Under the pieces are notes generated by a model, which saw nothing but the letters and a program-made list of their open reading frames with translations, did no database searches and was not told the DNA's origin. A DNA stretch of 64,000 nt from Bacteroidales bacterium. GTDB taxonomy: Bacteria; Bacteroidota; Bacteroidia; Bacteroidales; UBA932. The position numbers were made by a program, and so were the translations under genes. The first letter of the stretch is position 1. Each line of letters opens with the position of its first letter. The stretch spans positions 222,084-286,083 of the forward strand of contig JAFWSX010000006.1 of the NCBI GenBank assembly GCA_017519185.1, read 5' to 3'. Of the stretch, positions 51,838-61,217 are shown piece after piece.

Positions 51838-52185
51838 TTAAGCTGGATTCTGGGCGCGGTCGGGAACTACTGCGAAGAAAACTACGGGCACGTCGCCGTC
51901 ATTGACGAAGCCGTGGGTTTCTCCCTCTTCGCAATAATGTGCCTGTCCAGCGCAGATATCTTCCCTTTTGCCGTCAGTCACGAAATGTCCCTTGCCCTGG
52001 AGGACGAGGATTTCCTCGCTGTTGCCCTGGTGGGGGTGAAGTCCGATGGTCGAGCCTACGGGAATGGTGATGCGCATCAGTTTCACTTTGCCGTCGGCGA
52101 CTGCAGTCTGGATCATCACTTCGCCTTCTCCACCTTTGAAATGAGGATTGGCGACGGTTTCTATTTCGTTGAAATCTATAACCAT
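51838..52185 (-). CDS. cupin-domain protein
   Basis: 115-residue single-domain cupin. Motif 1 GLHPHQGNSEEILVLQGKG provides two His and a Glu for a metal, and motif 2 CEEGETHGFVN provides the second His. Such proteins may be small oxygenases, isomerases or sugar sensors; nothing points to one. It follows dtd by 12 bp and probably shares its transcript. Confidence 0.88.
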   Translation of the reverse strand: MVIDFNEIETVANPHFKGGEGEVMIQTAVADGKVKLMRITIPVGSTIGLHPHQGNSEEILVLQGKGHFVTDGKREDICAGQAHYCEEGETHGFVNDGDVPVVFFAVVPDRAQNPA

Positions 52186-52197
52186 ATCGATGTAGTG

Positions 52198-52650
52198 TTA
52201 TTCAGGGTTTTTAGAATCGAGCCATATAGTCACAGGTCCGTCGTTGAGCAGGCTGACTTTCATATCGGCACCGAAGATGCCCCGTCCCACAGGCTTTCCG
52301 AGTGCCATCGACAGGGCTTCGCAGAACTTTTCATACATCGGTTCCGAGATTGCCCCGGGGGCGGCGTGGATATATGAAGGACGGTTCCCTTTCTTGCAGC
52401 TTGCCATAAGGGTGAACTGGCTGACGGAAAGGATTTCGCCTCCGATTTCAATGACGGAGCGGTTCATCACGCCTTCTTCGTCATCGAAGATGCGAAGGTT
52501 CACTGTCTTGCGGACAAGCCAGTCGATGTCGCTGTCATCATCATCGGCTCTCACGCCCACAAGGACCAGAAGCCCCTTTCCGATTTCGGAAACGGTGCTG
52601 CCGTCGACCTTGACGTCGGCGTGCGAAACTCTCTGTATCAGTGCTCTCAT
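52198..52650 (-). CDS. dtd: D-aminoacyl-tRNA deacylase
   Basis: Removes D-amino acids (and Gly) wrongly attached to tRNA. 150 residues from the ATG at 52650 ([17 protein letters not shown]); an ATG nine codons upstream gives an atypical start. [19 protein letters not shown] is the family's SQFTL motif, and the second, [10 protein letters not shown], is the variant of GPVTF/IxL. Promoter box at 52675-52682. Confidence 0.95.
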   Translation of the reverse strand: MRALIQRVSHADVKVDGSTVSEIGKGLLVLVGVRADDDDSDIDWLVRKTVNLRIFDDEEGVMNRSVIEIGGEILSVSQFTLMASCKKGNRPSYIHAAPGAISEPMYEKFCEALSMALGKPVGRGIFGADMKVSLLNDGPVTIWLDSKNPE

Positions 52651-52674
52651 CTTGCCGTGACTCTTACGAGGGTG

Positions 52675-52682
52675 CAAAGATA
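52675..52682 (-). promoter_or_regulatory. -7 box for dtd
   Basis: TATCTTTG on the minus strand, 24 bp before the ATG at 52650. Its -33 region would overlap the patatin -7 box. Confidence 0.5.
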
Positions 52683-52704
52683 TCCAAATTCACCGAACTT
52701 TTGG

Positions 52705-52712
52705 TACATTTG
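52705..52712 (+). promoter_or_regulatory. -7 box directly before the patatin gene
   Basis: TACATTTG ends 5 bp before the ATG at 52718, so the mRNA is probably leaderless. Confidence 0.5.
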
Positions 52713-52717
52713 CATAT

Positions 52718-53662
52718 ATGGGAAGCATTTTCAGGAAGAAAAAGAAATATAAATTAGGCATTGCGTTCAGCGGCGGCGGAGCTAAAGGAGCTGCTCATTG
52801 CGGCGCGATGCAGGCTCTCAATGAGTTCGGCCTGAAGGCCGATATCGTTGCGGGTACAAGCGCAGGCAGCATTGCCGCAACTATGTATGCGGCCGGGATG
52901 AGCCCTGTGGACATAACCAACAACTTCAGCACACTGGACTTCCGGGACCTTCTGGGCACCCAGCTGCCGAAAGGCGGTATGTTCGACACTAAGCCGCTTG
53001 TCAAGCACCTGCAGAAGATAATGCCCTACGAAAGGCTGGAAGACCTGCCTGTCAAGACGCTTGTCGTTGCCACAAGCATAGAAAGGGGCATTGTCCGCAT
53101 CTTCGACGAAGGCGAGATCGCCCAGCGTGTGGCCGCCTCCTGCGCCATTCCTCTGATCTATCAGCCGGTAAAGATCGAAGGTGAGCACTATTCTGACGGC
53201 GGAGTACTGATGAACCTGCCCGTTTCGGCTCTTCGCGATAATTGCGAGAAGGTCATAGCCCTCAATCTCCATCAGGCAGGCAAGATATGCTATCGCGACA
53301 GTATGTACAGCATAGCCATCCGGTCATTCTCGCTGATGTTCCTGTCAAATACGATGGAAGATGCGTCCAGAGCCGACTTGGTGATAGATATGGACACTTC
53401 GTCATACAGTGCATATGACCTGAGCAATATAGATTCGTTGTTCTATATCGGCTACAATACTGCGGTGGAAGTGCTCGAGGCCAACGGTTATAAACGTGTG
53501 ATGCCCAAGCAGCCGCTCGAGCATCTGCACAAGAAAGCGCCCGGCGCTCTCGATGAACTCAAAATGAAAGCACAAGCGATGCTTGCCAAGTCCGAAGAAC
53601 TCAGGGACTCGGCAAAGCGGCTTATCGCCGGTGGCAGCAGCAAGAAATCGCTGGAAGCCTGA
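52718..53662 (+). CDS. patatin-like phospholipase (RssA-type)
   Basis: 314 residues; Ser-Asp dyad lipid acyl hydrolase. Oxyanion motif FSGGGAKGAAHCG (18-29), nucleophile Ser48 in AGTSAG, catalytic Asp160 in YSDGGVLMN. A basic N-terminus (RKKKKYK) and no signal peptide suggest a cytoplasmic or membrane-surface enzyme, as for RssA/YlbK. The Lys-rich C-terminal tail (about 265-314) is probably helical. It ends 5 bp from convergent DUF4251. Confidence 0.92.
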   Translation: MGSIFRKKKKYKLGIAFSGGGAKGAAHCGAMQALNEFGLKADIVAGTSAGSIAATMYAAGMSPVDITNNFSTLDFRDLLGTQLPKGGMFDTKPLVKHLQKIMPYERLEDLPVKTLVVATSIERGIVRIFDEGEIAQRVAASCAIPLIYQPVKIEGEHYSDGGVLMNLPVSALRDNCEKVIALNLHQAGKICYRDSMYSIAIRSFSLMFLSNTMEDASRADLVIDMDTSSYSAYDLSNIDSLFYIGYNTAVEVLEANGYKRVMPKQPLEHLHKKAPGALDELKMKAQAMLAKSEELRDSAKRLIAGGSSKKSLEA

Positions 53663-53667
53663 CGCCG

Positions 53668-54153
53668 TCAGGGCAGATACATCTCTCCCGTGTAGGAAAT
53701 CCTTTCCCTGTTTCGCGATGAAACTGACAGGAAGGCACTTCCGCTTGCGGATACATTGAGGGTGTAGAAGAACACGTCTTCGTCGTTGGCCACATTGATG
53801 ATGACATCGTGGCCTCCTCCTGCGTTCACAATGTCGTGGTATTCATTGATCTTTGCAGTGAAGTCAAGTCCTTTTCCGCCGCCGTATGGCAGGTTGAAGG
53901 CGCGGCCGATGAAGGGAAGATACGACACGAGCGTATCTCCTGACACCTTGATGGAATAATTGCTGACCGCCCTCGCAGGTCCCACTGAAGGGATCATCAA
54001 CTGGATGAGGATTGTATAGTCTTTGTTTGACAGATTCTCCTGGACGGCCTTTTCCAGGGATGCTTTGTCGGCACTAGTCATTGCAGCTCCACAAGCCGAC
54101 ACCGTCATCACCGTGACGGCGGCTGCAATCATGAAGAGGAATAACTTTTTCAT
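53668..54153 (-). CDS. DUF4251 lipoprotein
   Basis: 161 residues with signal MKKLFLFMIAAAVTVMTVSAC (lipidation at the Cys). The remainder, with SYLPFIGRAFNLPYGGGKGLDFTAKI and a YTLNVSASGSAFLSVSS strand pair, is the DUF4251 pattern common in Bacteroides and relatives. Function unknown; small beta-rich periplasmic or surface lipoprotein. It is divergent from the GH125 gene across an 89-bp A+T-rich gap containing TAAATTAG at 54214. Confidence 0.87.
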   Translation of the reverse strand: MKKLFLFMIAAAVTVMTVSACGAAMTSADKASLEKAVQENLSNKDYTILIQLMIPSVGPARAVSNYSIKVSGDTLVSYLPFIGRAFNLPYGGGKGLDFTAKINEYHDIVNAGGGHDVIINVANDEDVFFYTLNVSASGSAFLSVSSRNRERISYTGEMYLP

Positions 54154-54242
54154 AGTTGAGTGTATTAGGCTATACCAAATTACTGATTTTTAAGAAAAAA
54201 AACAATAATTGCGTAAATTAGCGACTATAAATGCAAATGACT

Positions 54243-55652
54243 ATGAAACGTATACTGACGACCCTGGTTGTGCTTGCCGCTTTTGTTTCGGCCTCGGCAC
54301 AGACCTATCAGTCACAGCGCCCTGCCGAGCGTGACCGCCTCTTCCGTTCCACTGCAGTTGAGGCCAAGATTGCAGAAGTTACAGCAAAGCTTACCAATCC
54401 CAAGCTTGCCTGGATGTTTGCCAACTGCTTCCCCAACACCCTTGACACCACTGTCCATTTCGGAAAGGACAAGGACGGCAAGCCCCGCACGTTCGTGTAT
54501 ACGGGTGATATCCACGCAATGTGGCTCCGCGATTCGGGCGCCCAGGTATGGCCGTATGTGCAGCTTGCAAATGAGGACCCGGAGCTTCGCGAAATGCTTG
54601 CCGGAGTCATCAACTGCCAGTTCGGCCTGATATGCATCGACCCGTATGCCAATGCGTTCAACGACGGCCCGACGGGTACCGGCTGGCAGAGTGACCGCAC
54701 CGATATGGACCCCAACCTTCACGAGCGCAAGTGGGAGATTGATTCCGACTGCTATCCGATACGTCTCGCATACCACTACTGGAAAGTCACAGGAGATACT
54801 TCAATATTCGGTGACACCTGGCTCACTGCCATCCGCCGCATCCTCACCACATTCCGCGAGCAGCAGCGCAAGGATGGCCGCGGCCCTTACCATTTCCAGC
54901 GTGAGACAGCCGTCCAGACCGATACCAAGTCGAACAGCGGCTGGGGCAACCCCGTAAAGCCCGTAGGCCTCATCGCTTCTGCTTTCAGGCCTTCTGACGA
55001 CGCCACTATGTTCGAATATCTCATTCCCTCAAACTTCTTCGCAGTGACATCGCTCCGCAAGGCTGCCGAAATACTTACCGTTGTGAATGGGGAGACCGCC
55101 CTTGCTGCGGAGTGCCGTGCACTTGCGTCAGAGGTTGAGGCTGCGCTTCGCAAGTATGCCGTCCACAAGCATCCCAAGTATGGCAAGATCTACGCATTCG
55201 AGGTTGACGGCTACGGCAACCAGCTGCTGATGGACGACGCCAACGTGCCGAGCCTTCTTGCTATGGCCTATCTTGGCGACGTCAGCGTGAAGGACAAGAT
55301 CTATCAGAATACCCGTCGCTTCGTATGGAGCCTCGACAATCCTTATTTCTTCAAGGGAACTGCCGCAGAAGGCATCGGCGGACCTCACATCGGCTATGAT
55401 ATGGTCTGGCCTATGAGCATAATGATGAAGGCGTTCACTTCCCGTGATGATGCCGAGATCAAATGGTGCATCGAGACTCTTCTCAAGACCGATGCCGGCA
55501 AGGGGTTCATCCACGAGTCTTTCCATAAGGACAATCCTGCGAAATACACCCGCGACTGGTTCGCCTGGCAGAATACTCTCTTTGGAGAACTCATCATCAA
55601 GCTTATAGACGACGGTAAGATAGACCTGCTGAATTCAATAACCGTACAGTAA
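54243..55652 (+). CDS. GH125 exo-alpha-1,6-mannosidase, exported
   Basis: Inverting exo-alpha-1,6-mannosidase acting on N-glycan cores or mannan branches. 469 residues from the ATG at 54243, signal peptide MKRILTTLVVLAAFVSASAQ. GH125 (formerly DUF1237) marks: PNTLDTTV, TGDIHAMWLRDSGAQVWPY, NDGPTGTGWQSDRTDM, and the C-terminal FIHESFHKDNPAKYTRDWFAWQN containing the catalytic Glu. It overlaps the GH2 gene by one base (TAATG), so the two enzymes are made together. Confidence 0.95.
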   Translation: MKRILTTLVVLAAFVSASAQTYQSQRPAERDRLFRSTAVEAKIAEVTAKLTNPKLAWMFANCFPNTLDTTVHFGKDKDGKPRTFVYTGDIHAMWLRDSGAQVWPYVQLANEDPELREMLAGVINCQFGLICIDPYANAFNDGPTGTGWQSDRTDMDPNLHERKWEIDSDCYPIRLAYHYWKVTGDTSIFGDTWLTAIRRILTTFREQQRKDGRGPYHFQRETAVQTDTKSNSGWGNPVKPVGLIASAFRPSDDATMFEYLIPSNFFAVTSLRKAAEILTVVNGETALAAECRALASEVEAALRKYAVHKHPKYGKIYAFEVDGYGNQLLMDDANVPSLLAMAYLGDVSVKDKIYQNTRRFVWSLDNPYFFKGTAAEGIGGPHIGYDMVWPMSIMMKAFTSRDDAEIKWCIETLLKTDAGKGFIHESFHKDNPAKYTRDWFAWQNTLFGELIIKLIDDGKIDLLNSITVQ

Positions 55653-58306
55653 TGAGAAGACTGACAGTCCTCCTGGGTCTCTGCCTGCTATGTTTCCAGC
55701 TTGCAGGGCAAACCGTGCTTGACTCGCGGAAAGGTCACGACGGGCAGTACGATTGGAAGATGTGCCGTGCCGGAGATGTACGGTCCACGGCAAAACAAGT
55801 CTCTACCCCGGGATTCGATGACGACTCCTGGCAGCAGGCAGTAGTGCCCGGCACTGTCCTTACATCGCTTGTGGCAAACGGAGTCTATCCCGACCCATAC
55901 TACGGAATTGTCAACAAACTTTCAGAGGGGCTCATTCCTGACCTTGCAGATGCCGGCAGGGAATTCTATACCTACTGGTTTCGCACTGAATTCAACGGAG
56001 TTGATGCCGGCACTGGGAAGCGTGTCTTCCTTCAGCCTATGGGCATCAACTACAGAGCCGAGTTCTGGCTGAACGGAACTATGGTCGGAGCTATGGCCGG
56101 AATGTTCAACGATGCAATGATGGACGTCACCGACTTCATCATCCGCGACGGCCGCAACGCTCTGGCCGTGCTTGTCTGTCCTGTGGACGAACCCGGCCGC
56201 TGGATGCAGAAATCGTGGGGTGCTCCGGGGGAGAACCACAATGGGGGAGACGGAAAGATAGGCTGGAATACTACGCAGCTTATGACTGTGGGCTGGGATT
56301 TTACCTTCGACGACGGCGTCCGCGACCGCAACGCCGGCATCTGGAAGTCTATACGGCTTTTTTCCAAGGGCGATGTGGGCCTCAGCAGTCCTTTTGTGGT
56401 ATCCACGCTGTCTCATCCCGATTATGACAGCGCTGCAGAAACTGTTTCAGTCGAGGTTGTCAACAATGTGAATGACCGCGGATATAACGTTGACTGTCTC
56501 GTGCAGGGCGAGATCGAGGGCACCGGCATACGATTCGAGAAAACCGTTTCCCTTGTGAGAGGAGAACGCCGCACGGTTACATTCACGGCTGGGGAATTTC
56601 CCCAGCTGCTTATCAGGTCTCCGAAACTATGGTGGCCGAAGAACAAGGGTGAGCAGAACTTATATAAGCTGAAATTGCAGGTTTCCGTAGGCGGGGAGGT
56701 GAGTGATGCCGTCGAGACAAGTTTCGGCATAAGAGAAGTCACGGTCACCACGGATACTCCAGACAAGTCAAAGGTGTTCATTGTCAACGGGAAACGTATA
56801 TTTATCCGTGGCAGTAACTGGATTCCCGAAGCTATGCAGCGCACCGACGATGCCCGAATGCGTACGGAACTGGCCTACACGGCCCAGTCCGGCATCAATA
56901 TGCTGCGCCTGTGGGGCGGCGGAATTGCTGAAAGCGACCTCTTCTATACCCTTTGTGACGAATATGGCATCCTTGTATGGCAGGAGTTCTGGATGACTGG
57001 CGATACCCGTCATCCTCGTGACGAAGCTGTCTATTTCAACAATATGGAGTCGACTGTCAAGAGGATCCGCAACCATCCGTCACTGGCTTTCTATGTCTCT
57101 TCAAACGAGAGCACTGAAATGTCAGGAGCAGAGCAGCTGCTGGCAAGGCTTGACGGCACCCGGCCCTACCAGATGCAGTCTGAATGTGACGGTATCCACG
57201 ACGGCAGCCCTTACAAGCAGGTAAACCCGATGTGTCACTACACCAACACCGCTTCGGAGAGGGGAAGCCGCATCGACGGATTCAATCCGGAGTACGGGGC
57301 CCCGACCCTGCCGGTAATAGAAAACCTGCGCAGGATGATGCCTGCCGACAAGCTATGGCCCATAGACAAAGCAACCTGGGATTACCTGGACGGCAACGGT
57401 TTCCACCTTATGTCGAGCCTGTATGCCGACCTGGTCAATGAGTACGGCGAGTCGCAGGACATCGAATCTTTCGCATTCAAGGGACAACTGCTCGGAGCGA
57501 TGAATTCCAAGAGTATCTGGGAGACTTGGAACTACAACCGTCTGGACGACGGAGACCGTTTTTGCTCAGGCCTGCTTTTCTGGTACCACAACAGTCCGAA
57601 CGTACAGGTATGCGCCCGTATGTGGGACTGGTATCTCGAGCCCACTGCTTCACTTTACCATACAATGCACTCCCTGGAGCCTCTGCACGTGCAGTTCGAC
57701 TATCTGAAGAATACTGTAAGTGTGGTGAACGACGGCAGCAAGGCGATTGACGGGCTTACGGTCACTGCCAGGCTCTACGACCTCGACAGCCGTCTGGTGC
57801 GTAGTTGGAGCACAAAAGTTGATGCTGCGGCAGACCGTGCCGTGACGGATGTCCTCAAACTTGAGTTCCCGGCCGGCATCTCGGATGTCCACTTCATAAG
57901 CCTTGAACTCTCGGACACAAAAGGCAATATCCTCTCTGAAAACTTTTATTGGCGTTCAAAAGATGAGTTCAAGGGCAGGGAAAGTGTCTCAGGTCCGTGC
58001 TCATCCGGCTTCGGCCCGCTGGAGAAGATGAAGAGGGCGGCACTTTCCGTAAAAACTCAGAAACAGGCAGACGGAAGCATCAAGGTGGTTCTGAAGAACA
58101 CCACAGGAAGGATAGCCTTTTTCAACCGCCTGCAGTTGCGAGACTCAGAAGGAGAGCCGATGAGCGGAACGCTTTATTCAGATAATTTCTTCACCATACT
58201 TCCGCACAAGTCCGTGACCGTAACGCTGACACCTGACCGTGGAGGCGCTTCGAGTTTGCTGGTGGAAGGATGGAATACTCCCAGGGCCGAGCTGAGGATA
58301 AGATGA
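55652..58306 (+). CDS. GH2 glycosidase, beta-mannosidase / exo-glucosaminidase-like
   Basis: Retaining exo-beta-glycosidase of 884 residues with signal peptide MRRLTVLLGLCLLCFQLAGQ. Layout: jelly-roll domain (about 25-235), Ig-like domain, TIM barrel (about 365-650) with acid/base Glu486 (VSSNESTEM) and nucleophile Glu547 (NPEYGAPT), then C-terminal Ig-like domains. LWGGGIAESDLFYTLCDEYGILVWQEF is typical of the mannosylglycoprotein beta-mannosidase / CsxA branch. Paired with GH125 by a TAATG overlap, it most likely hydrolyses beta-mannosides of N-glycan cores; beta-glucosamine activity is the main alternative. Confidence 0.9.
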   Translation: MRRLTVLLGLCLLCFQLAGQTVLDSRKGHDGQYDWKMCRAGDVRSTAKQVSTPGFDDDSWQQAVVPGTVLTSLVANGVYPDPYYGIVNKLSEGLIPDLADAGREFYTYWFRTEFNGVDAGTGKRVFLQPMGINYRAEFWLNGTMVGAMAGMFNDAMMDVTDFIIRDGRNALAVLVCPVDEPGRWMQKSWGAPGENHNGGDGKIGWNTTQLMTVGWDFTFDDGVRDRNAGIWKSIRLFSKGDVGLSSPFVVSTLSHPDYDSAAETVSVEVVNNVNDRGYNVDCLVQGEIEGTGIRFEKTVSLVRGERRTVTFTAGEFPQLLIRSPKLWWPKNKGEQNLYKLKLQVSVGGEVSDAVETSFGIREVTVTTDTPDKSKVFIVNGKRIFIRGSNWIPEAMQRTDDARMRTELAYTAQSGINMLRLWGGGIAESDLFYTLCDEYGILVWQEFWMTGDTRHPRDEAVYFNNMESTVKRIRNHPSLAFYVSSNESTEMSGAEQLLARLDGTRPYQMQSECDGIHDGSPYKQVNPMCHYTNTASERGSRIDGFNPEYGAPTLPVIENLRRMMPADKLWPIDKATWDYLDGNGFHLMSSLYADLVNEYGESQDIESFAFKGQLLGAMNSKSIWETWNYNRLDDGDRFCSGLLFWYHNSPNVQVCARMWDWYLEPTASLYHTMHSLEPLHVQFDYLKNTVSVVNDGSKAIDGLTVTARLYDLDSRLVRSWSTKVDAAADRAVTDVLKLEFPAGISDVHFISLELSDTKGNILSENFYWRSKDEFKGRESVSGPCSSGFGPLEKMKRAALSVKTQKQADGSIKVVLKNTTGRIAFFNRLQLRDSEGEPMSGTLYSDNFFTILPHKSVTVTLTPDRGGASSLLVEGWNTPRAELRIR

Positions 58307-58309
58307 CCG

Positions 58310-60112
58310 TCAGAAATTCCACCTGGCTCCCAGAATCACGAGCCTGCGGTTGTTGAGTGCAGTTTCCTGCCAGCACTCGCTTTCGTCTGCAGATATGTAG
58401 TCGGTGGTGATTTCAGTGTCCAGGAGATCCCTTCCGTTCAGGAACAGGGTGAAATGCTTGAAGCTCTTGCTGATGCTTGCATTGAGAGTGCAGTACTGGC
58501 CGAACATCGTGAAGAATGTAGAAACCTTGCTCTGGAAAGCCAGATCTGTGGCGATGTTCCATCCTTTGCCCAGATCTACGGCGGCGTTGGCCTTGAAATT
58601 CCAGTCGAAGGAGCGTTTTTCCTCACCGGTGGCTCTCACTCGACGGAGATTCTGGCGGTAGTCTGCAGACAAACCTGCGGAGAATCTGCTGTCGGTCCAC
58701 GTCGCTCGTGCCGAAGCGGTACCGATCCAGCTGTCTGCAGCGTTCACCCAAGTGAAGACTTTGTATTTCCTGCCGTCGATGGTTTCATTCACATAAGTAC
58801 GGTCAATCTCGTCGTTTTTCTTACCGATCGATGCGGCTGCGGAAGCCGTGAACCTTCTCTGGGTGAAAGTATAATTCGTCCTGAAGGTGGCCGTACTGGT
58901 AGGGAGCAGGTTTATGTTTCCTCGAATCAGCTGGTTGACGTATTCTCCGGGGCGGTCATACCAGCATATCTGCAGATATGACGGATATTGGATGGAAAGA
59001 GTGTTTCCGAAAGATATCCTATGATTGTTCGAGATCAGCCATTCTATAGTGGATGTGCCTACTGGATGTGGTGCCTGCAAGCCTATCTTTTGGGTGTGGG
59101 TGTCGTCGTTCAGCCTCTTGGAATAAAGTTGGAGTGCATAGTCGAATGCGATATGCAACTTTTCCCGTCGCAAGTCGCCCGCTACAAAAGGTTCTCCTCG
59201 TACTTCGAGAAAGTTGAAATTCTCACGCAGACGAACACTGTCACGCCACTCGTCAGATTCTCCCGTGTTTGTGGCTCCGCTGTTCCTGTTGAGGTTGTTT
59301 CCCAGAAGGACACGGATTCCGGGATTGAAAACGAATTTTGTCTCACCTGTGAGCAGCGAGTCTCGCAGATGTATTGCCAGCGAAAAGGAAGGATCTGTAG
59401 ATGCCGAGTTGATGCGATAGATGTGGGCGTTAAAGACCATATCATCGGAATCATCGCTCGTGGCGGACTGAACCTCCCAGTCACTCGTTCTGCCCAGGAT
59501 GGAAACTGCCCCTGTCAGTTCAGTGAAGAGCACCTTGCGTGGAGTGCCGAGTTGATGCTGGCTCCTTGCGCCTGCTTCAACCACGTGTTCGGTCAGCTTC
59601 TGATCCTCGACGTTTACCTTGAACATCGATAAATCGATATCCTCAATCTCCAGATCCAGGTTACCGCCGAAATCTACGTTCTGGTTTTTGCTGGGGTTGC
59701 TCCTGTATCGATATTGAACCCAGGCGAAATATCTCTGAGTCGATGATGGAGTAAGGTTGGCTTCTGACCGCCATCTGATGTTCAGGGGTTTCTGCTCGGA
59801 GAATTTGACCACTGCCTTGAAGTTGGGCTTCTCGGTTTTCAGGCCTGTGATGCTTATCCTGTCTACTTCAGTTTCCTTGGTTTCGAACACGCAGTTGAGG
59901 CTGGTGTTCCATTGGAATTTAGGTGCGGTGTGCCCGACTGAAAAAGCACCTGAGACATAATAGTGCCCCAACCCTTCCTCTTCAGGGTCAACCTTGGCCA
60001 TGCCGCCTGCTCCCAGACTCAGTTCAGCAGAACCCTTCCATTGTGCTGACAGTGAAATGGAACAGATCAGCAGTGCGAGGCTGAGGGTCAGGAAGCGTAG
60101 CGAAGGTTTCAT
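58310..60112 (-). CDS. outer-membrane beta-barrel protein without a plug domain
   Basis: 600 residues from the ATG at 60112, signal peptide ending LSAQ; an ATG 37 codons upstream lies inside the threonine aldolase. The mature part goes straight into barrel strands (WKGSAELSLGAGG, YYVSGAFSVGHTAPKFQWN...) and ends FTLFLNGRDLLDTEITTDY ... LVILGARWNF with terminal Phe, the C-terminal end of the OMP_b-brl_3-type barrels found in Bacteroidota receptors. There is no CarboxypepD_reg or plug region. Its ATG overlaps the threonine aldolase stop by one base (TGATG). Function unknown. Confidence 0.8.
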   Translation of the reverse strand: MKPSLRFLTLSLALLICSISLSAQWKGSAELSLGAGGMAKVDPEEEGLGHYYVSGAFSVGHTAPKFQWNTSLNCVFETKETEVDRISITGLKTEKPNFKAVVKFSEQKPLNIRWRSEANLTPSSTQRYFAWVQYRYRSNPSKNQNVDFGGNLDLEIEDIDLSMFKVNVEDQKLTEHVVEAGARSQHQLGTPRKVLFTELTGAVSILGRTSDWEVQSATSDDSDDMVFNAHIYRINSASTDPSFSLAIHLRDSLLTGETKFVFNPGIRVLLGNNLNRNSGATNTGESDEWRDSVRLRENFNFLEVRGEPFVAGDLRREKLHIAFDYALQLYSKRLNDDTHTQKIGLQAPHPVGTSTIEWLISNNHRISFGNTLSIQYPSYLQICWYDRPGEYVNQLIRGNINLLPTSTATFRTNYTFTQRRFTASAAASIGKKNDEIDRTYVNETIDGRKYKVFTWVNAADSWIGTASARATWTDSRFSAGLSADYRQNLRRVRATGEEKRSFDWNFKANAAVDLGKGWNIATDLAFQSKVSTFFTMFGQYCTLNASISKSFKHFTLFLNGRDLLDTEITTDYISADESECWQETALNNRRLVILGARWNF

Positions 60113-61158
60113 CAATCGGCAATTGTGGCCAGAATCTTTTCGAGATCGTCGATATCTTGTTGTGTGGTTGACCAGCTGGTGACGAAACGGCACATCGTGT
60201 GCTCCGCATCTACGGCCCCCCACTTTTCAAATCTGACTTGTTCGCTCAGCTGGGGAAGCAAACTGTTGCGGATGATTATGAACTGCTGGTTGGTGCGTGA
60301 ATTCACTGCGAGCAGCCCCTTGTCGTATTTGACGAAAAGTTCGGGAATCTGCTTGGCCAGGGCGTCTGCCTGGCGGCCGATTTCCTCATAGAGCCCATCC
60401 GTGAAGAGGGTGTCGAACTGCAGACCGGTTATGCGGCCTTTAGCGAGCAGGGCTCCGTGCTGCTTTATGAAAGTGAAGAAGTGTTCCGGAGCTCCGTGGT
60501 GAGGAAATACTATCGCTTCTCCAAACAGGGCGCCGACTTTCGTGCCTCCGATGTAGAAAGCTTCGCAATGCTCGGCCAGGTATTCAAGGGTCACGTCATT
60601 GCCTTCGGCTCCGAGTGCATAACCGAGTCTTGCCCCGTCGATGTATAGCCTTCCGTTATATTTCTTGGTGACATTGTGGATGGCTGTGAGTTCCTGGGCG
60701 CTGTACATCGTGCCGAGCTCGGTGGGGAAGGAGAGGTAAACAAGCTCGGGCTCCACGATATGGTCGCGGCTCTCGTCGGCCCTGTATGCGCGGAAAACCT
60801 CCTCCAGTTCGTGAGGCCTGATCTTGCCGTCGTCGTGATTCGGCAGTGCGATGACTTTATGCCCGGTGAATTCAATTGCGCCTGCTTCGTGCACATTGAT
60901 GTGGCCGCTCGGTGCGGAGACTGCTCCCTGCCAGGGCTTTAGAAGAGCGTCGATGACGGTGGCATTCGTCTGGGTTCCTCCTATCAGGAAGAAAATGTCC
61001 GCATCGGGATCTCCGCAGGCTTCACGGATGCGCTGCTTGGCGCTTTCGCTGTATTTGTCAATGCCGTATGTTCCGGTATATTCGAAATTTGTCTCTTCGA
61101 GACGTTTCATTATGGCAGGATGTGCTCCGCAGTTATAATCGCAATTGAGATATAGCAT
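60112..61158 (-). CDS. ltaE: low-specificity L-threonine aldolase (beta-eliminating lyase family)
   Basis: PLP enzyme cleaving L-threonine (or allo-threonine) to glycine and acetaldehyde. 348 residues. FFLIGGTQTNATVIDALL, SGHINVHEAGAIE and LYIDGARLGYAL fit the family; the PLP lysine is Lys207 in YIGGTKVGALFGEA. It starts MLYLNCDYNCGAHP. The promoter region holds CTAATATA (TATATTAG on minus, 61186-61179) inside a small inverted repeat. It is translationally coupled to the downstream barrel gene, an odd partner. Confidence 0.92.
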   Translation of the reverse strand: MLYLNCDYNCGAHPAIMKRLEETNFEYTGTYGIDKYSESAKQRIREACGDPDADIFFLIGGTQTNATVIDALLKPWQGAVSAPSGHINVHEAGAIEFTGHKVIALPNHDDGKIRPHELEEVFRAYRADESRDHIVEPELVYLSFPTELGTMYSAQELTAIHNVTKKYNGRLYIDGARLGYALGAEGNDVTLEYLAEHCEAFYIGGTKVGALFGEAIVFPHHGAPEHFFTFIKQHGALLAKGRITGLQFDTLFTDGLYEEIGRQADALAKQIPELFVKYDKGLLAVNSRTNQQFIIIRNSLLPQLSEQVRFEKWGAVDAEHTMCRFVTSWSTTQQDIDDLEKILATIAD

Positions 61159-61175
61159 AATAGGTTAAAAATGTA

Positions 61176-61192
61176 TTGCTAATATAGCAATA
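61176..61192. promoter_or_regulatory. inverted repeat over the ltaE promoter
   Basis: ATTGCTA-ATA-TAGCAAT, 7-bp perfect arms covering a TATATTAG box on the minus strand; candidate operator. Confidence 0.4.
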
Positions 61193-61217
61193 TTATTTGG
61201 GAATATAAGCGAATCGC

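Noticed and set aside
58988-59632. 214-codon plus-strand frame opposite the barrel gene
   Set aside because: Frame opposite a well-supported outer-membrane protein; no motif or promoter.
21408-60112. Split TonB receptor formed by the plug-only protein and the plug-less barrel
   Set aside because: The two genes are about 36 kb apart, on opposite strands and in different operons; nothing links them beyond complementary domains.
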